Part shown: piece by piece, positions 16,136 through 23,073 of the stretch | How positions within the stretch are numbered: the stretch's first letter is position 1 | How the letters are laid out: the number at the start of each line of letters is the position of its first letter | NCBI GenBank assembly: GCA_020073495.1 | Contig: JAIQFD010000002.1 | Location: 310,001 to 374,000, forward strand | Length of the DNA stretch: 64,000 nt | Origin: Terriglobia bacterium | Lineage (GTDB): Bacteria; Acidobacteriota; Terriglobia; Terriglobales; Acidobacteriaceae | Direction: 5' to 3' | Translations under genes and position numbers: made by a program | Notes under the pieces: generated by a model | Databases searched by the model: none | What the model was told of the DNA's origin: nothing | The model's input: the letters and a program-made list of their open reading frames with translations, nothing else

Positions 16136-16220
16136 GCCCGCTTCAGCGGGCGTAAGAATCTAGCCCCGGGCGTGAGCCCGGGGTAAGCATTCGTTTAGCG
16201 ATCGGAGCCCCTTCAGGGGC
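16136..16220. repeat. Chain of three short perfect hairpins
   Basis: Three inverted repeats follow one another: GCCCGC-TTCA-GCGGGC (16136-16151), CCCCGGGC-GTGA-GCCCGGGG (16164-16183) and GCCCC-TTCA-GGGGC (16207-16220). All have four-base loops. No T-runs follow, so they are repeat elements rather than terminators. Confidence 0.75.
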
Positions 16221-16260
16221 GACAGAACTTCCGCGAGGGCGCGAGCCCAAGCATTCTTAT

Positions 16261-16318
16261 GGCGGGTGGCCCGTCCTAGCCCGGGTTTGGCTAGAGCGGG
16301 GATGTTCTGAATTGGGGT
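16261..16318. repeat. Repeat family C, copy 2
   Basis: This copy of 15101-15160 differs by several substitutions but keeps the GTCCTAGCCCGGG core and the GGCTAGAGCGGGGATG arm. The two copies have the same orientation and bracket the 173-residue membrane protein gene. Confidence 0.75.
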
Positions 16319-16335
16319 GAGGTTCAACAATGTCG

Positions 16336-16752
16336 TCAACCGCGCAGCAGGTGCCAGGCTTCCCGGTACTTCTCAAAGCGGCCCGCGCTCCTCTTCCCGG
16401 GGGCGCGCGTCGGGAACAAGCAGATTGCCAGCTTTCTCGCGCACTCCCGGATGGGAACCACGTACCACGCCTTGGCCGGGATCACGTACACTGCGATGAA
16501 ATCCGTGTCGGCCGCCGTGTATCCCCTGTATTTCAGCGAGTGTGCCAGGATCGCTTGGTAACTGCGCCACCTGCGCTTTCGCGTTGACTTCACCTGCACC
16601 CGCCACCATCGCGTGCCGCCTCCCACCAGGAAGTCGAAGGGCAGGTTGTCGCCCCAAGGCTTGGCCACCACCAGTCCCTCCGTCGTTGCCTTGCACATGA
16701 ACACAAGTTCGGCCAGCTCGCCTTGAGCTTTGGGACGGCGGCGAACGGGCAT
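16336..16752 (-). CDS. PD-(D/E)XK nuclease-like protein
   Basis: A 138-residue basic protein. An acidic residue in GELAELVFMCKA, the aspartate in PFDFLVGGGTRWW and the QVKS tripeptide that follows fit the E...D...(D/E)XK layout of small PD-(D/E)XK endonucleases, with Q replacing the second acidic residue (a known variant). The rest (KYRGYTAADTDFIAVYVI ... WYVVPIRE) matches the usual strand-rich continuation. ATG at 16752 has no clear ribosome-binding site. It stands alone in repeat-rich DNA, so it may be of mobile-element origin. Its substrate is unknown. Confidence 0.7.
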   Translation of the reverse strand: MPVRRRPKAQGELAELVFMCKATTEGLVVAKPWGDNLPFDFLVGGGTRWWRVQVKSTRKRRWRSYQAILAHSLKYRGYTAADTDFIAVYVIPAKAWYVVPIRECARKLAICLFPTRAPGKRSAGRFEKYREAWHLLRG

Positions 16753-16787
16753 AGTCAGGGGGCAGCGCGCAGGATGCAGGAGGCAGG

Positions 16788-16814
16788 AAAAAAAAGCGCG
16801 GGCAAGGCCCGCGC
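16788..16814 (-). terminator. Rho-independent terminator, minus strand
   Basis: On the minus strand a perfect eight-base stem (GCGCGGGC, three-base loop, GCCCGCGC) is followed by eight T residues. It lies upstream of the nuclease-like gene (start 16752) and there is no minus-strand coding gene before it for several hundred bases, so it may end a non-coding transcript or act as a leader attenuator. Confidence 0.8.
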
Positions 16815-16834
16815 TGCTTTCTCACTCTCTTAAT

Positions 16835-17167
16835 TCCAGTATGACAGATTGACGGGGGTGGAAGTACCACGCTCCAGATTTTTGTTTCCGGACTGTTTTC
16901 AAGCAGTTGCAGAGGAATCCAGATCTTGGGGGGGATTGACAAGAAGTACCAAGTACCAAGTACCAAGTACCCAGTACTCAGCAAAACCTCGACCCTCTAC
17001 CTCCAGTATGACAAATCGGAGGGGGCAAATCCGACATTTTCCACAATTTTATATTTCGTTTGCCGAGAACACGTTACGGATGAATCCAGATTTTGGGGGG
17101 ATTGACAAGAAATACCCAGTACCCAGTACTCGGTACTCAGCAAAACCTCAGCCCGCTACTTCCAGTG
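16835..17167. repeat. Diverged tandem repeat of about 160-167 bases
   Basis: Two units (16835-17001 and 17002-17160) begin TCCAGTATGACA, have a variable middle, and share a well-conserved second half: GAATCCAGATYTTGGGGG, GGGATTGACAAGAA, a GTACC-rich microsatellite, and CAGCAAAACCTC. A third start (TCCAGT) follows. No coding frame spans it. It fills most of the 548-base gap before the DinB-like gene. Confidence 0.8.
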
Positions 17168-17300
17168 AGGAGCTGTGCCCCGGAACCTGCTAACGGAGCC
17201 GGGCTGAAATCGTCCAAGCCTTCACCGCCGGGGGTGAGATGCGCCTCAAGGCCTGGTCCGTGATTTCTAGCAGGGAACAACATTCTCCAAGGAGATGCTC

Positions 17301-17819
17301 ATGAAATCTCGCGCCGTTGTCGCGCTCGCTGTTGTGGTTGCGCTTTCGCTCTTTGCGGCGGATGCCGCCGCGGTCCCGGCCAATGCCGCCGGGGAATATG
17401 CCAAGCACTTTGGCGCTCTCAGTAAACTGTCGGTCGAGGTGGCGCAGGCCATGCCGCCGGAGCAGTACGCGTTCCGCCCTCACCCCGACTCGATGGACTT
17501 TGGCCGATTGATGTCGCACATCGCGACCACCAACTACCAGTTTTGCGCTGGTCTGAAGGATTCCGACCCCCCGGCATTGCCGTCCCCCACCGAGAAGGAC
17601 GCTGTCGTCAAATTCCTAAGCGATTCCTTCGACTATTGCTCTGCCGTGATACCCAACCTCACCGAGGAGCAGCTCAGCACGGCGCACAACTCTCCCGATG
17701 GGCGGCTCCTGGGGCGAGAAATCCTGCTCGCCATGTACATTCACGTGGCGCATCATCGCGGCCAGGCTGAGATCTATCTCCGGGACAAAGGCATCAAGCC
17801 GCCCTCCTACAGGATCTAA
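17301..17819 (+). CDS. Exported DinB-family protein
   Basis: A 172-residue protein with a signal peptide (KSRAVVALAVVVALSLFAADAAA) and a DinB/YfiT-like four-helix bundle. Metal-ligand histidines typical of this fold are visible in MSHIATTNYQF and in MYIHVAHHRGQAEIYLRDKGIKPP. The start at 17301 is chosen because AAGGAG lies six bases upstream; an ATG two codons earlier overlaps that site. The reaction is unknown; many DinB proteins are thiol- or metal-dependent transferases. Export to the periplasm is unusual for the fold but common in this lineage, as far as I know. Confidence 0.82.
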   Translation: MKSRAVVALAVVVALSLFAADAAAVPANAAGEYAKHFGALSKLSVEVAQAMPPEQYAFRPHPDSMDFGRLMSHIATTNYQFCAGLKDSDPPALPSPTEKDAVVKFLSDSFDYCSAVIPNLTEEQLSTAHNSPDGRLLGREILLAMYIHVAHHRGQAEIYLRDKGIKPPSYRI

Positions 17820-17958
17820 ACCAGCACTGCGGGCGAGTGTGCAGGGCGGCGCAATGCCGGCGGACACACACAGATCTCTGACCGCCGGGACCGGGAACTT
17901 GCGGAGCACGGTAAAATCCCAGAACCGTGGGGAAATCCTTGTCTAGCGTGTCTGGGGC

Positions 17959-18711
17959 ATGAACCATCTGTTTCGCCGCCTGAGCCGGAGCTTCTGGATC
18001 GTAGCCATCGCCACCCTGGCGCTGGCGCATTTCGCCTGGATGCGGCTGCGGCGGCAGCTCACGCTGGCCGAGCGCGCGCGCTGGTTGCAGAAATACAACC
18101 GGCGCCTGCTGCCGCACCTTGGGGTGCGCTTCGAGATCGAGGGAGTGATTCCGCCGACCGGACTGATCGCCTCCAACCACCTCAGCTACCTCGACATCCT
18201 GGTGTACAGCGCGGCCATGGGGTGCAGCTTTGTGTCCAAGGCGGAGGTCAGGTCGTGGCCGCTGTTCGGGCCGTTCGCGCGGCTGACCGGCACGGTGTTC
18301 GTATGGCGGCATTCGGCGACCGATTCGGTGCGCGCCTACGGTGAGTTGACCAGGTGCCTGAAGACGGGACATCCGGTCATGTTGTTTCCCGAGGGAACGA
18401 CAACCGATGGGACCGGGGTCCTGCCGTTCCGTTCGACCATGTTTCAGGCGGCGATCGACGCTGGCGTCCCGGTCACGCCGGCCACGATCGGCTACACCAT
18501 GGCGGAAGGCAGCGTGGCCAACGACATCTGCTTCTGGGGCGAGATGGAGCCGCTGCCCCACGCCTGGAACCTGTTCTCCAAGGACGGGATCGAGTGCCGC
18601 GTGCGCTTCGGCGGACCGCTGGCAATGGAAGGCGATCGGAAACGCATCGCCAAGCTGGCGTACCAGTGGGTGCAGAGAGCCGCCACGGTAGCCGCTGTGG
18701 CGGAATCGTAG
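17959..18711 (+). CDS. plsC: 1-acyl-sn-glycerol-3-phosphate acyltransferase
   Basis: A 250-residue membrane-associated acyltransferase of phospholipid synthesis. The N-terminal hydrophobic segment (residues 12-30) is followed by the catalytic HX4D motif in NHLSYLD (H74, D79) and by the FPEGTTTDG motif near residue 143, which binds the phosphate of the acceptor. The region GVPVTPATIGYT fits the third family motif. It would esterify lysophosphatidate or a related acceptor with a fatty acid. Neighbours give no operon context. Confidence 0.85.
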   Translation: MNHLFRRLSRSFWIVAIATLALAHFAWMRLRRQLTLAERARWLQKYNRRLLPHLGVRFEIEGVIPPTGLIASNHLSYLDILVYSAAMGCSFVSKAEVRSWPLFGPFARLTGTVFVWRHSATDSVRAYGELTRCLKTGHPVMLFPEGTTTDGTGVLPFRSTMFQAAIDAGVPVTPATIGYTMAEGSVANDICFWGEMEPLPHAWNLFSKDGIECRVRFGGPLAMEGDRKRIAKLAYQWVQRAATVAAVAES

Positions 18712-19001
18712 GATTGGGTGATCGGGGAATCGCGTGATTGCCGTTCGCCCGGTCGGGCACAGGTTTTCGATCACCCGATTGATCCATTACCCGATCATTC
18801 AATCGCGTAAATGGGGCGGGACTTTCCTCGTTTGCCGAGGCGCTCGCCGGTCACCTGCCGGGGTGATTCCTGTCACCGCTTCCGGGACTCGGGAAGCACA
18901 TGCTTATGTGGAGAGGCATTCGCTCGCGGGAGCGGGGGAGCCGGCCCCCGGCCCGGTCACGATGTAGTCTCATTCATGGCGGGCATGAAAGGTGGATTCC
19001 T

Positions 19002-19433
19002 ATGTCTCGCAAGTTTGCTCTGATCTTGATCGTCATGGCGGCGGCGATACCCATCGTCGCGCAGCAGGCAGCCAAGCCCACGGTAAAGAAGGTCCCGGCA
19101 ACCTACACCTCTCCGGCGTCGGGGCAGGAAATGTACGTGAGCTATTGTGCCTCGTGCCACGGAAAGGACGGCAAGGGGCAGGGACCGGCGGCGCCGGCGA
19201 TGAAGACCGTCCCCACCGACTTGACCATGCTGGCCAAGAAGAACAAGGGCACATTCCCCTCGGAGCACTTTGCAGCGATTCTGACCGGAAAGACGACGGT
19301 GACTGCGCACGGATCGCAAGACATGCCGGTCTGGGGGCCCATCTTCTGGAAGCTGAGCCAGAGCCACCCGGCCGAGGTGCAGCAGCGCATCTACAACTTG
19401 CACAAGTACGTCGAGTCGCTACAGCAGAAGTAG
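19002..19433 (+). CDS. Small exported cytochrome c
   Basis: A 143-residue class I cytochrome c with a signal peptide (SRKFALILIVMAAAIPIVAQQ). One CASCH haem-binding motif occurs in MYVSYCASCHGKDGKGQGP, with a likely methionine ligand in SQDMPVWGPIF. ATG at 19002 follows AAGGTGG. It is probably a soluble periplasmic electron carrier. It is unlinked to the bc genes in this window. Confidence 0.9.
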   Translation: MSRKFALILIVMAAAIPIVAQQAAKPTVKKVPATYTSPASGQEMYVSYCASCHGKDGKGQGPAAPAMKTVPTDLTMLAKKNKGTFPSEHFAAILTGKTTVTAHGSQDMPVWGPIFWKLSQSHPAEVQQRIYNLHKYVESLQQK

Positions 19434-19623
19434 CCGCGCTTAGCGGGCGAGCGGGGTCCCCAGCCGGCGCGCATTTTGCGCCGGATGGGGTGCGCGTCCG
19501 AGCCCGCTGCGGTCATCCTGAGCCGAAGGCGACGGATCTCTGGCGGTCAGCCCGAGCCGATGGCGTAGGGACCACGGACTAACCCGAGCGGATGCGCGTC
19601 TGAAAGGACGCTGGAGGTAAGGG

Positions 19624-20004
19624 ATGAGGCTTCAGATCAGCACGCGGATTCTCGGCGACGTGACCGTCGTCGATTGCAATGGGGAGATCGTGTACGGCGA
19701 AGAGGCGCCGTTGCTGCGCCAAAAGGTCAAGGAGCTGCTGCAGGAAGGCCGCCACGTCGTACTCAACCTGAGCGAGGTCCGAGCCATCGACAGCAATGGG
19801 GTCGGCGCGCTGGTCAGCCTGATGACGTCGGCGCGAGCGCCGGGCGGCGACCTGAAACTGGCCGCGCTCGGGCAGCGCATGAAAGACGTCCTCAAGGTGA
19901 CCAAGCTGACCGCTCTGTTCGCCATCTGCGACACGGTGGAAGAGGCTGTGGAGAGATTCCGCCTGGAGACCACGCCGATCGCGGTGAGCGAGCTCGGGCG
20001 CTGA
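19624..20004 (+). CDS. STAS-domain anti-sigma factor antagonist
   Basis: A 126-residue protein of the SpoIIAA/RsbV type. The conserved site AIDSNGVGALVSLM contains the serine (S57) that partner kinases phosphorylate. Flanking strands (GDVTVVDCNGEIVYG, HVVLNLSEV) fit the STAS fold. It would bind an anti-sigma factor kinase and so release a sigma factor, or act in another partner switch. No kinase or sigma gene is adjacent. A GGAGG sequence precedes the ATG. Confidence 0.88.
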   Translation: MRLQISTRILGDVTVVDCNGEIVYGEEAPLLRQKVKELLQEGRHVVLNLSEVRAIDSNGVGALVSLMTSARAPGGDLKLAALGQRMKDVLKVTKLTALFAICDTVEEAVERFRLETTPIAVSELGR

Positions 20005-20064
20005 GGACAGAGGAGCGGGTCCGGCCGCGGCCATTTCAAGCCGAAGGCGAAGGATCTTGCGCGA

Positions 20065-21096
20065 TCAGTTCGCTTTGCCCTCAGCCGCGACGGGGGTTTC
20101 CAGGGCAGCGATGACGGCGTCGGCGAATTCGCTGGTCGAGGCCTGGCCGCCGACATCGCGGGTCAGGTGCTCCTTGGCGCGGTAAACCCGGCAGAGGGCG
20201 TCGTAAACGCGGTCCGCCGCCGCGCGCTCCCCGATGTGGCGCAGCATCAGGATCGAAGACTGCAGGACCGCAGTGGGGTTGGCCAGATCCTTTCCCGCGA
20301 TATCGGGAGCGGAGCCGTGCACGGCTTCGAAGATGGCGCAGGCGTCCCCAAGGTTTGCGCCCGGCACCAGCCCCAGCCCTCCCACAAACGCCGCGCACAG
20401 GTCGCTGATGATGTCGCCGTAGAGATTCTCCAGCAGCAGCACATCGTACTGGTAGGGGTGCATGACGAGCTGCATGCAGGTGTTGTCCACGATGTGCTCG
20501 CCGTAGGTGATCTCGGGATACTCCTTGGCGATGTTGCGCGAGCAGCGCAGGAACAGGCCATCCGAGAGCTTCATGATATTGGCCTTGTGGATGACGTAGA
20601 TCTTCTTGCGTTTCTCGCGGCGGGCGTACTCGAAGGCCCAGCGCGAGATCCGGGTGCACGCCTTCTCGGTGATGATCTTCAACGATTCCACGACGCCGGG
20701 GACGACCTCGTGCTCGATGCCGGAGTACAGGCCCTCGGTATTCTCACGCACGATGATGAGGTCCACGCCGGGATAGCGAGTGGGCAGGCCGGGAAGGTTC
20801 AAGATGGGGCGAAAATTGCAATACAGGTCGAAGCGCTTGCGCAGCGAGACGTTGATGGACGGAAAACCGCCGCCGATGGGGGTGGTGACCGGCCCCTTCA
20901 GCGCCAAATGGGTGCGCTCGATGGAGTCGATTAGTTCCTTGGGGATGTATTCCTTGTAGCGTTCGAAGGCTTCAGCGCCGGCGTGATAAGACTCCCAATC
21001 GATGCGGACGCCGGAAGCCTCGAGGATGCGGCGGGTAGCGTTGGTGACCTCCGGGCCGATGCCGTCGCCGGGAATGAGTGTGATCCGGTGGGCCAT
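20065..21096 (-). CDS. NAD-dependent isocitrate dehydrogenase
   Basis: A 343-residue enzyme of the isocitrate/isopropylmalate dehydrogenase family, catalysing oxidative decarboxylation in the TCA cycle. Motifs include LIPGDGIGPEV at the start, LKGPVTTPIGGGFPSINVSLRK (substrate serine loop), IIVRENTEGLYSGIEH, VIHKANIMKLSDGLF, YDVLLLENLYGDIISDL with metal-binding aspartates, and the NAD-site GSAPDIAGKDLANPTA. These point to the NAD-type IDH rather than LeuB. ATG at 21096 is preceded by a GAGGG that lies inside a family B repeat. A partial copy of its own 5' end lies upstream. Confidence 0.9.
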   Translation of the reverse strand: MAHRITLIPGDGIGPEVTNATRRILEASGVRIDWESYHAGAEAFERYKEYIPKELIDSIERTHLALKGPVTTPIGGGFPSINVSLRKRFDLYCNFRPILNLPGLPTRYPGVDLIIVRENTEGLYSGIEHEVVPGVVESLKIITEKACTRISRWAFEYARREKRKKIYVIHKANIMKLSDGLFLRCSRNIAKEYPEITYGEHIVDNTCMQLVMHPYQYDVLLLENLYGDIISDLCAAFVGGLGLVPGANLGDACAIFEAVHGSAPDIAGKDLANPTAVLQSSILMLRHIGERAAADRVYDALCRVYRAKEHLTRDVGGQASTSEFADAVIAALETPVAAEGKAN

Positions 21097-21107
21097 GGTG
21101 TTATGAG

Positions 21108-21190
21108 ATCCCTCGCTTGGCTCGGGATTTCGGCAGCGGGCTCCCGCTGCACTCGCTGCGCTCGTTTCGCTCACGCCCGCTAAACGCCTC
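21108..21190. repeat. Palindromic repeat, family B, copy 2
   Basis: On the minus strand this element reads TTGAGGCGTTTAGCGGGCGT and continues with GGGAGCCCGC then GCCGAAATCC, matching 9292-9366. It separates the isocitrate dehydrogenase start from a partial copy of that start, and its end supplies the GAGGG sequence upstream of the ATG. Confidence 0.75.
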
Positions 21191-21241
21191 AACCTCGGGG
21201 CCGATGCCGTCGCCGGGAATCAATGTGATGGTATGAGCCAT
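21191..21241 (-). pseudogene. Remnant copy of the isocitrate dehydrogenase 5' end
   Basis: These about 50 bases encode MAHTITLIPGDGIGPEV, nearly the same as the first 17 residues of the gene at 20065-21096 (one substitution, R4T), with most base differences synonymous. The frame then runs into the family B repeat. This is either an old duplication of the gene start or the remnant of a paralogue. Confidence 0.85.
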
Positions 21242-21271
21242 TGCGTGATCGGTTTCCTATGCTTGGCGGAG

Positions 21272-21325
21272 TAGGGGTCCCCTCGACTCACGCCGCGAAA
21301 CACGCGGTGCTCGCTCAGGATGACA
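21272..21325. repeat. Palindromic repeat, family A, copy 3
   Basis: A minus-strand copy of the element at 9205-9252, with GCTCAGGATGAC and GGGTCCCCTCGACTC outer arms and CCGCG/CGCGG-type inner arms. It lies 30 bases beyond the isocitrate dehydrogenase remnant. Confidence 0.75.
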
Positions 21326-21338
21326 CCAGCATAGATTA

Positions 21339-21830
21339 CTACCCGCTGGTCTTGCGTGCTCGAGCGGTGGTCTGCTCCTTGACGCTGAGCAGGTCCTTGA
21401 GCTCGTGCATGAATTCCTTCACATCCTTGAAGTCGAGATAGACGCTGGCGAAGCGGACGTAGGCCACCTTATCGTATTTTTTGAGGCGCTCCATGATGAG
21501 GGAGCCGATCTCGCTGGTCTTGCGCTCGCGCTCGGGGGAGTCGATGACGAAGGCCTCGGCCTCGTTGACGATCTGCTCGAGCTTGCCCATGGAGACGGGG
21601 CGCTTTTCGCAGGCGCGGAGCAGACCGTTGAGCACCTTCTGGCGGTCAAACTTCTCGCGACGGCCGTCCTTCTTGACCACCATGTAGGGGATCTCGTCGA
21701 TGCGCTCATAGGTGGTGAAGCGCTTGCCGCACTTGAGGCACTCGCGGCGGCGGCGGATGGAGTCGCCCTCCTTGCCTTCGCGCGAATCCACCACCTTGTC
21801 GTTGACGAAGCCGCAAAAGGGACATTTCAT
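21339..21830 (-). CDS. nrdR: Transcriptional repressor NrdR
   Basis: A 163-residue zinc-ribbon/ATP-cone repressor of ribonucleotide reductase genes. The zinc ligands are C3, C6, C31 and C34 (MKCPFCG and CLKCGKRFTTYERI). The ATP-cone follows from about residue 46 (YMVVKKDGRREKFDRQKVLNGLLRAC) and ends with VAYVRFASVYLDFKDVKEF. The start at 21830 gives the family-standard MKCPFCG; the open frame extends six codons further without support. No nrd gene is in the window. Confidence 0.95.
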   Translation of the reverse strand: MKCPFCGFVNDKVVDSREGKEGDSIRRRRECLKCGKRFTTYERIDEIPYMVVKKDGRREKFDRQKVLNGLLRACEKRPVSMGKLEQIVNEAEAFVIDSPERERKTSEIGSLIMERLKKYDKVAYVRFASVYLDFKDVKEFMHELKDLLSVKEQTTARARKTSG

Positions 21831-21920
21831 GGGAAAAACTCGGGCCAAGCGAACTGCACATTGTAACAGCCGCGCCGGATCGGGCCATCGGGAGATCGGG
21901 CCGCCGGGTCAAGGGAAAGG

Positions 21921-22952
21921 CTACGCCGTTCCTTCTTCCTCTTCGACAATGCGGGTGGCCTCGCGGAAGGAGATGTGTTCACGGTGTGCTAGGAGGAACC
22001 CGACCGGGATCACCATCATGAACGTGACCAGCCAGATCATCACCCCGCAGCTGGCCGCGAGCTCAGGGGGCACGTCAAAGGTGTAGTGCAGCATGCCGAT
22101 GGTAGCAAGCTGGGTGCCGCCGCCGACCGCCGGCAATTGCACAACCGAGCCGATCATGGCCGACCCCATCAGCAGGATCACGTGCGAGATCTGCATGTGC
22201 TGCAGCTTGCCGCCATAGGCATGGACCACCTGCAGATACGCAGCGGCGATCACCAGCCAGATGGCGAACGAAATCAACACGAGCTTGAAGAAGTGTCCGA
22301 CCGAGTGGATGGTGCGCAGACCCTGGCCGAACTCGCGGATGCGCAGCGAGGTCCTGCGCGCGAACTGCGGGGCGTGGGAGAACCGGCGCTCCACCCAGCG
22401 CGCCATCTCTTCCGTCTTGCGATACAGCAGGACCATGAACAACGAAACCGCCAGAACTACGACAAGGAGAATGACCCCGGCATTCCGGAACGCCTGGTAG
22501 TGCTGCAATGATTTGAGACTGCCGGCGAAGACCAAGTCGAGCGCCACGAGGATGGCGAAGGCCCCGGTGTCGAAGATGCGTTCCACCGCCCATACCGCCA
22601 TCTGCGAGGAAATGGGCAGATTCTCCTTGCGGGCGATGACGTAGGGCCGGACGAATTCCCCCGGGCGTCCGAGCAGGGCGATGCCGGTGAATCCGATCAT
22701 CGTTGGCCCCAGCAACCGCCGCCAAGACACCTCGCACACCGGTTTCAGGAACAGTTTCCAGCGGATGGCGCGAAGAAGGTAGTCCAGATAGATCAAAGCC
22801 ACTGCTGTGGCGAGATAGAAGGCGTTCGCGTCCTGGGTGCGCTCCAAGAAAACGTGCCAGTTGAAGCGCTTCCATTCGCGGAATTGCAGGTACACCAGCC
22901 CCACCAGGAGGGCGATCAGGATCGCGCTGACTATGATGCGCTTCTTGGTCAT
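21921..22952 (-). CDS. Flippase-like integral membrane protein
   Basis: A 343-residue protein with about eight membrane segments, belonging to the lysylphosphatidylglycerol synthase membrane-domain/UPF0104 group. Typical stretches are RAIRWKLFLKPVCEVSWRRL, FTGIALLGRPGEFVRPYVIARKE and SVVQLPAVGGGTQLATIGML. Members are thought to translocate lipids or glycolipids across the membrane. ATG at 22952 begins MTKKRIIVSAILIALL. The gene stands alone between nrdR and the acylase, so its substrate cannot be inferred from context. Confidence 0.82.
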   Translation of the reverse strand: MTKKRIIVSAILIALLVGLVYLQFREWKRFNWHVFLERTQDANAFYLATAVALIYLDYLLRAIRWKLFLKPVCEVSWRRLLGPTMIGFTGIALLGRPGEFVRPYVIARKENLPISSQMAVWAVERIFDTGAFAILVALDLVFAGSLKSLQHYQAFRNAGVILLVVVLAVSLFMVLLYRKTEEMARWVERRFSHAPQFARRTSLRIREFGQGLRTIHSVGHFFKLVLISFAIWLVIAAAYLQVVHAYGGKLQHMQISHVILLMGSAMIGSVVQLPAVGGGTQLATIGMLHYTFDVPPELAASCGVMIWLVTFMMVIPVGFLLAHREHISFREATRIVEEEEGTA

Positions 22953-23073
22953 GAAGGGCCGACCGGGAAAAGTAAATGACGCAGAGGCATTTAGCAATCA
23001 GCAGTCAGCACTCAGCATTCAGCCAGCACTCGTCCGGTCGTGATCATGCTGATCGCCGGATCGTCGGATGTAG

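Larger units (their letters stand above)
15778..16335. other. Repeat-rich region without genes
   Basis: About 560 bases with no convincing gene. It contains a short family A-like element at 16069-16101 (ATCCTTCGGG ... CCCTCAGGATGAC), a chain of three hairpins at 16136-16220 and a second family C repeat at 16261-16318. It appears to be an accumulation zone for short palindromic repeats. Confidence 0.7.

Noticed and set aside
16940-17140. Short GTACC-type repeats considered as a CRISPR array
   Set aside because: The repeat is seven bases without unique spacers and lies inside a larger diverged tandem unit; there are no cas genes.
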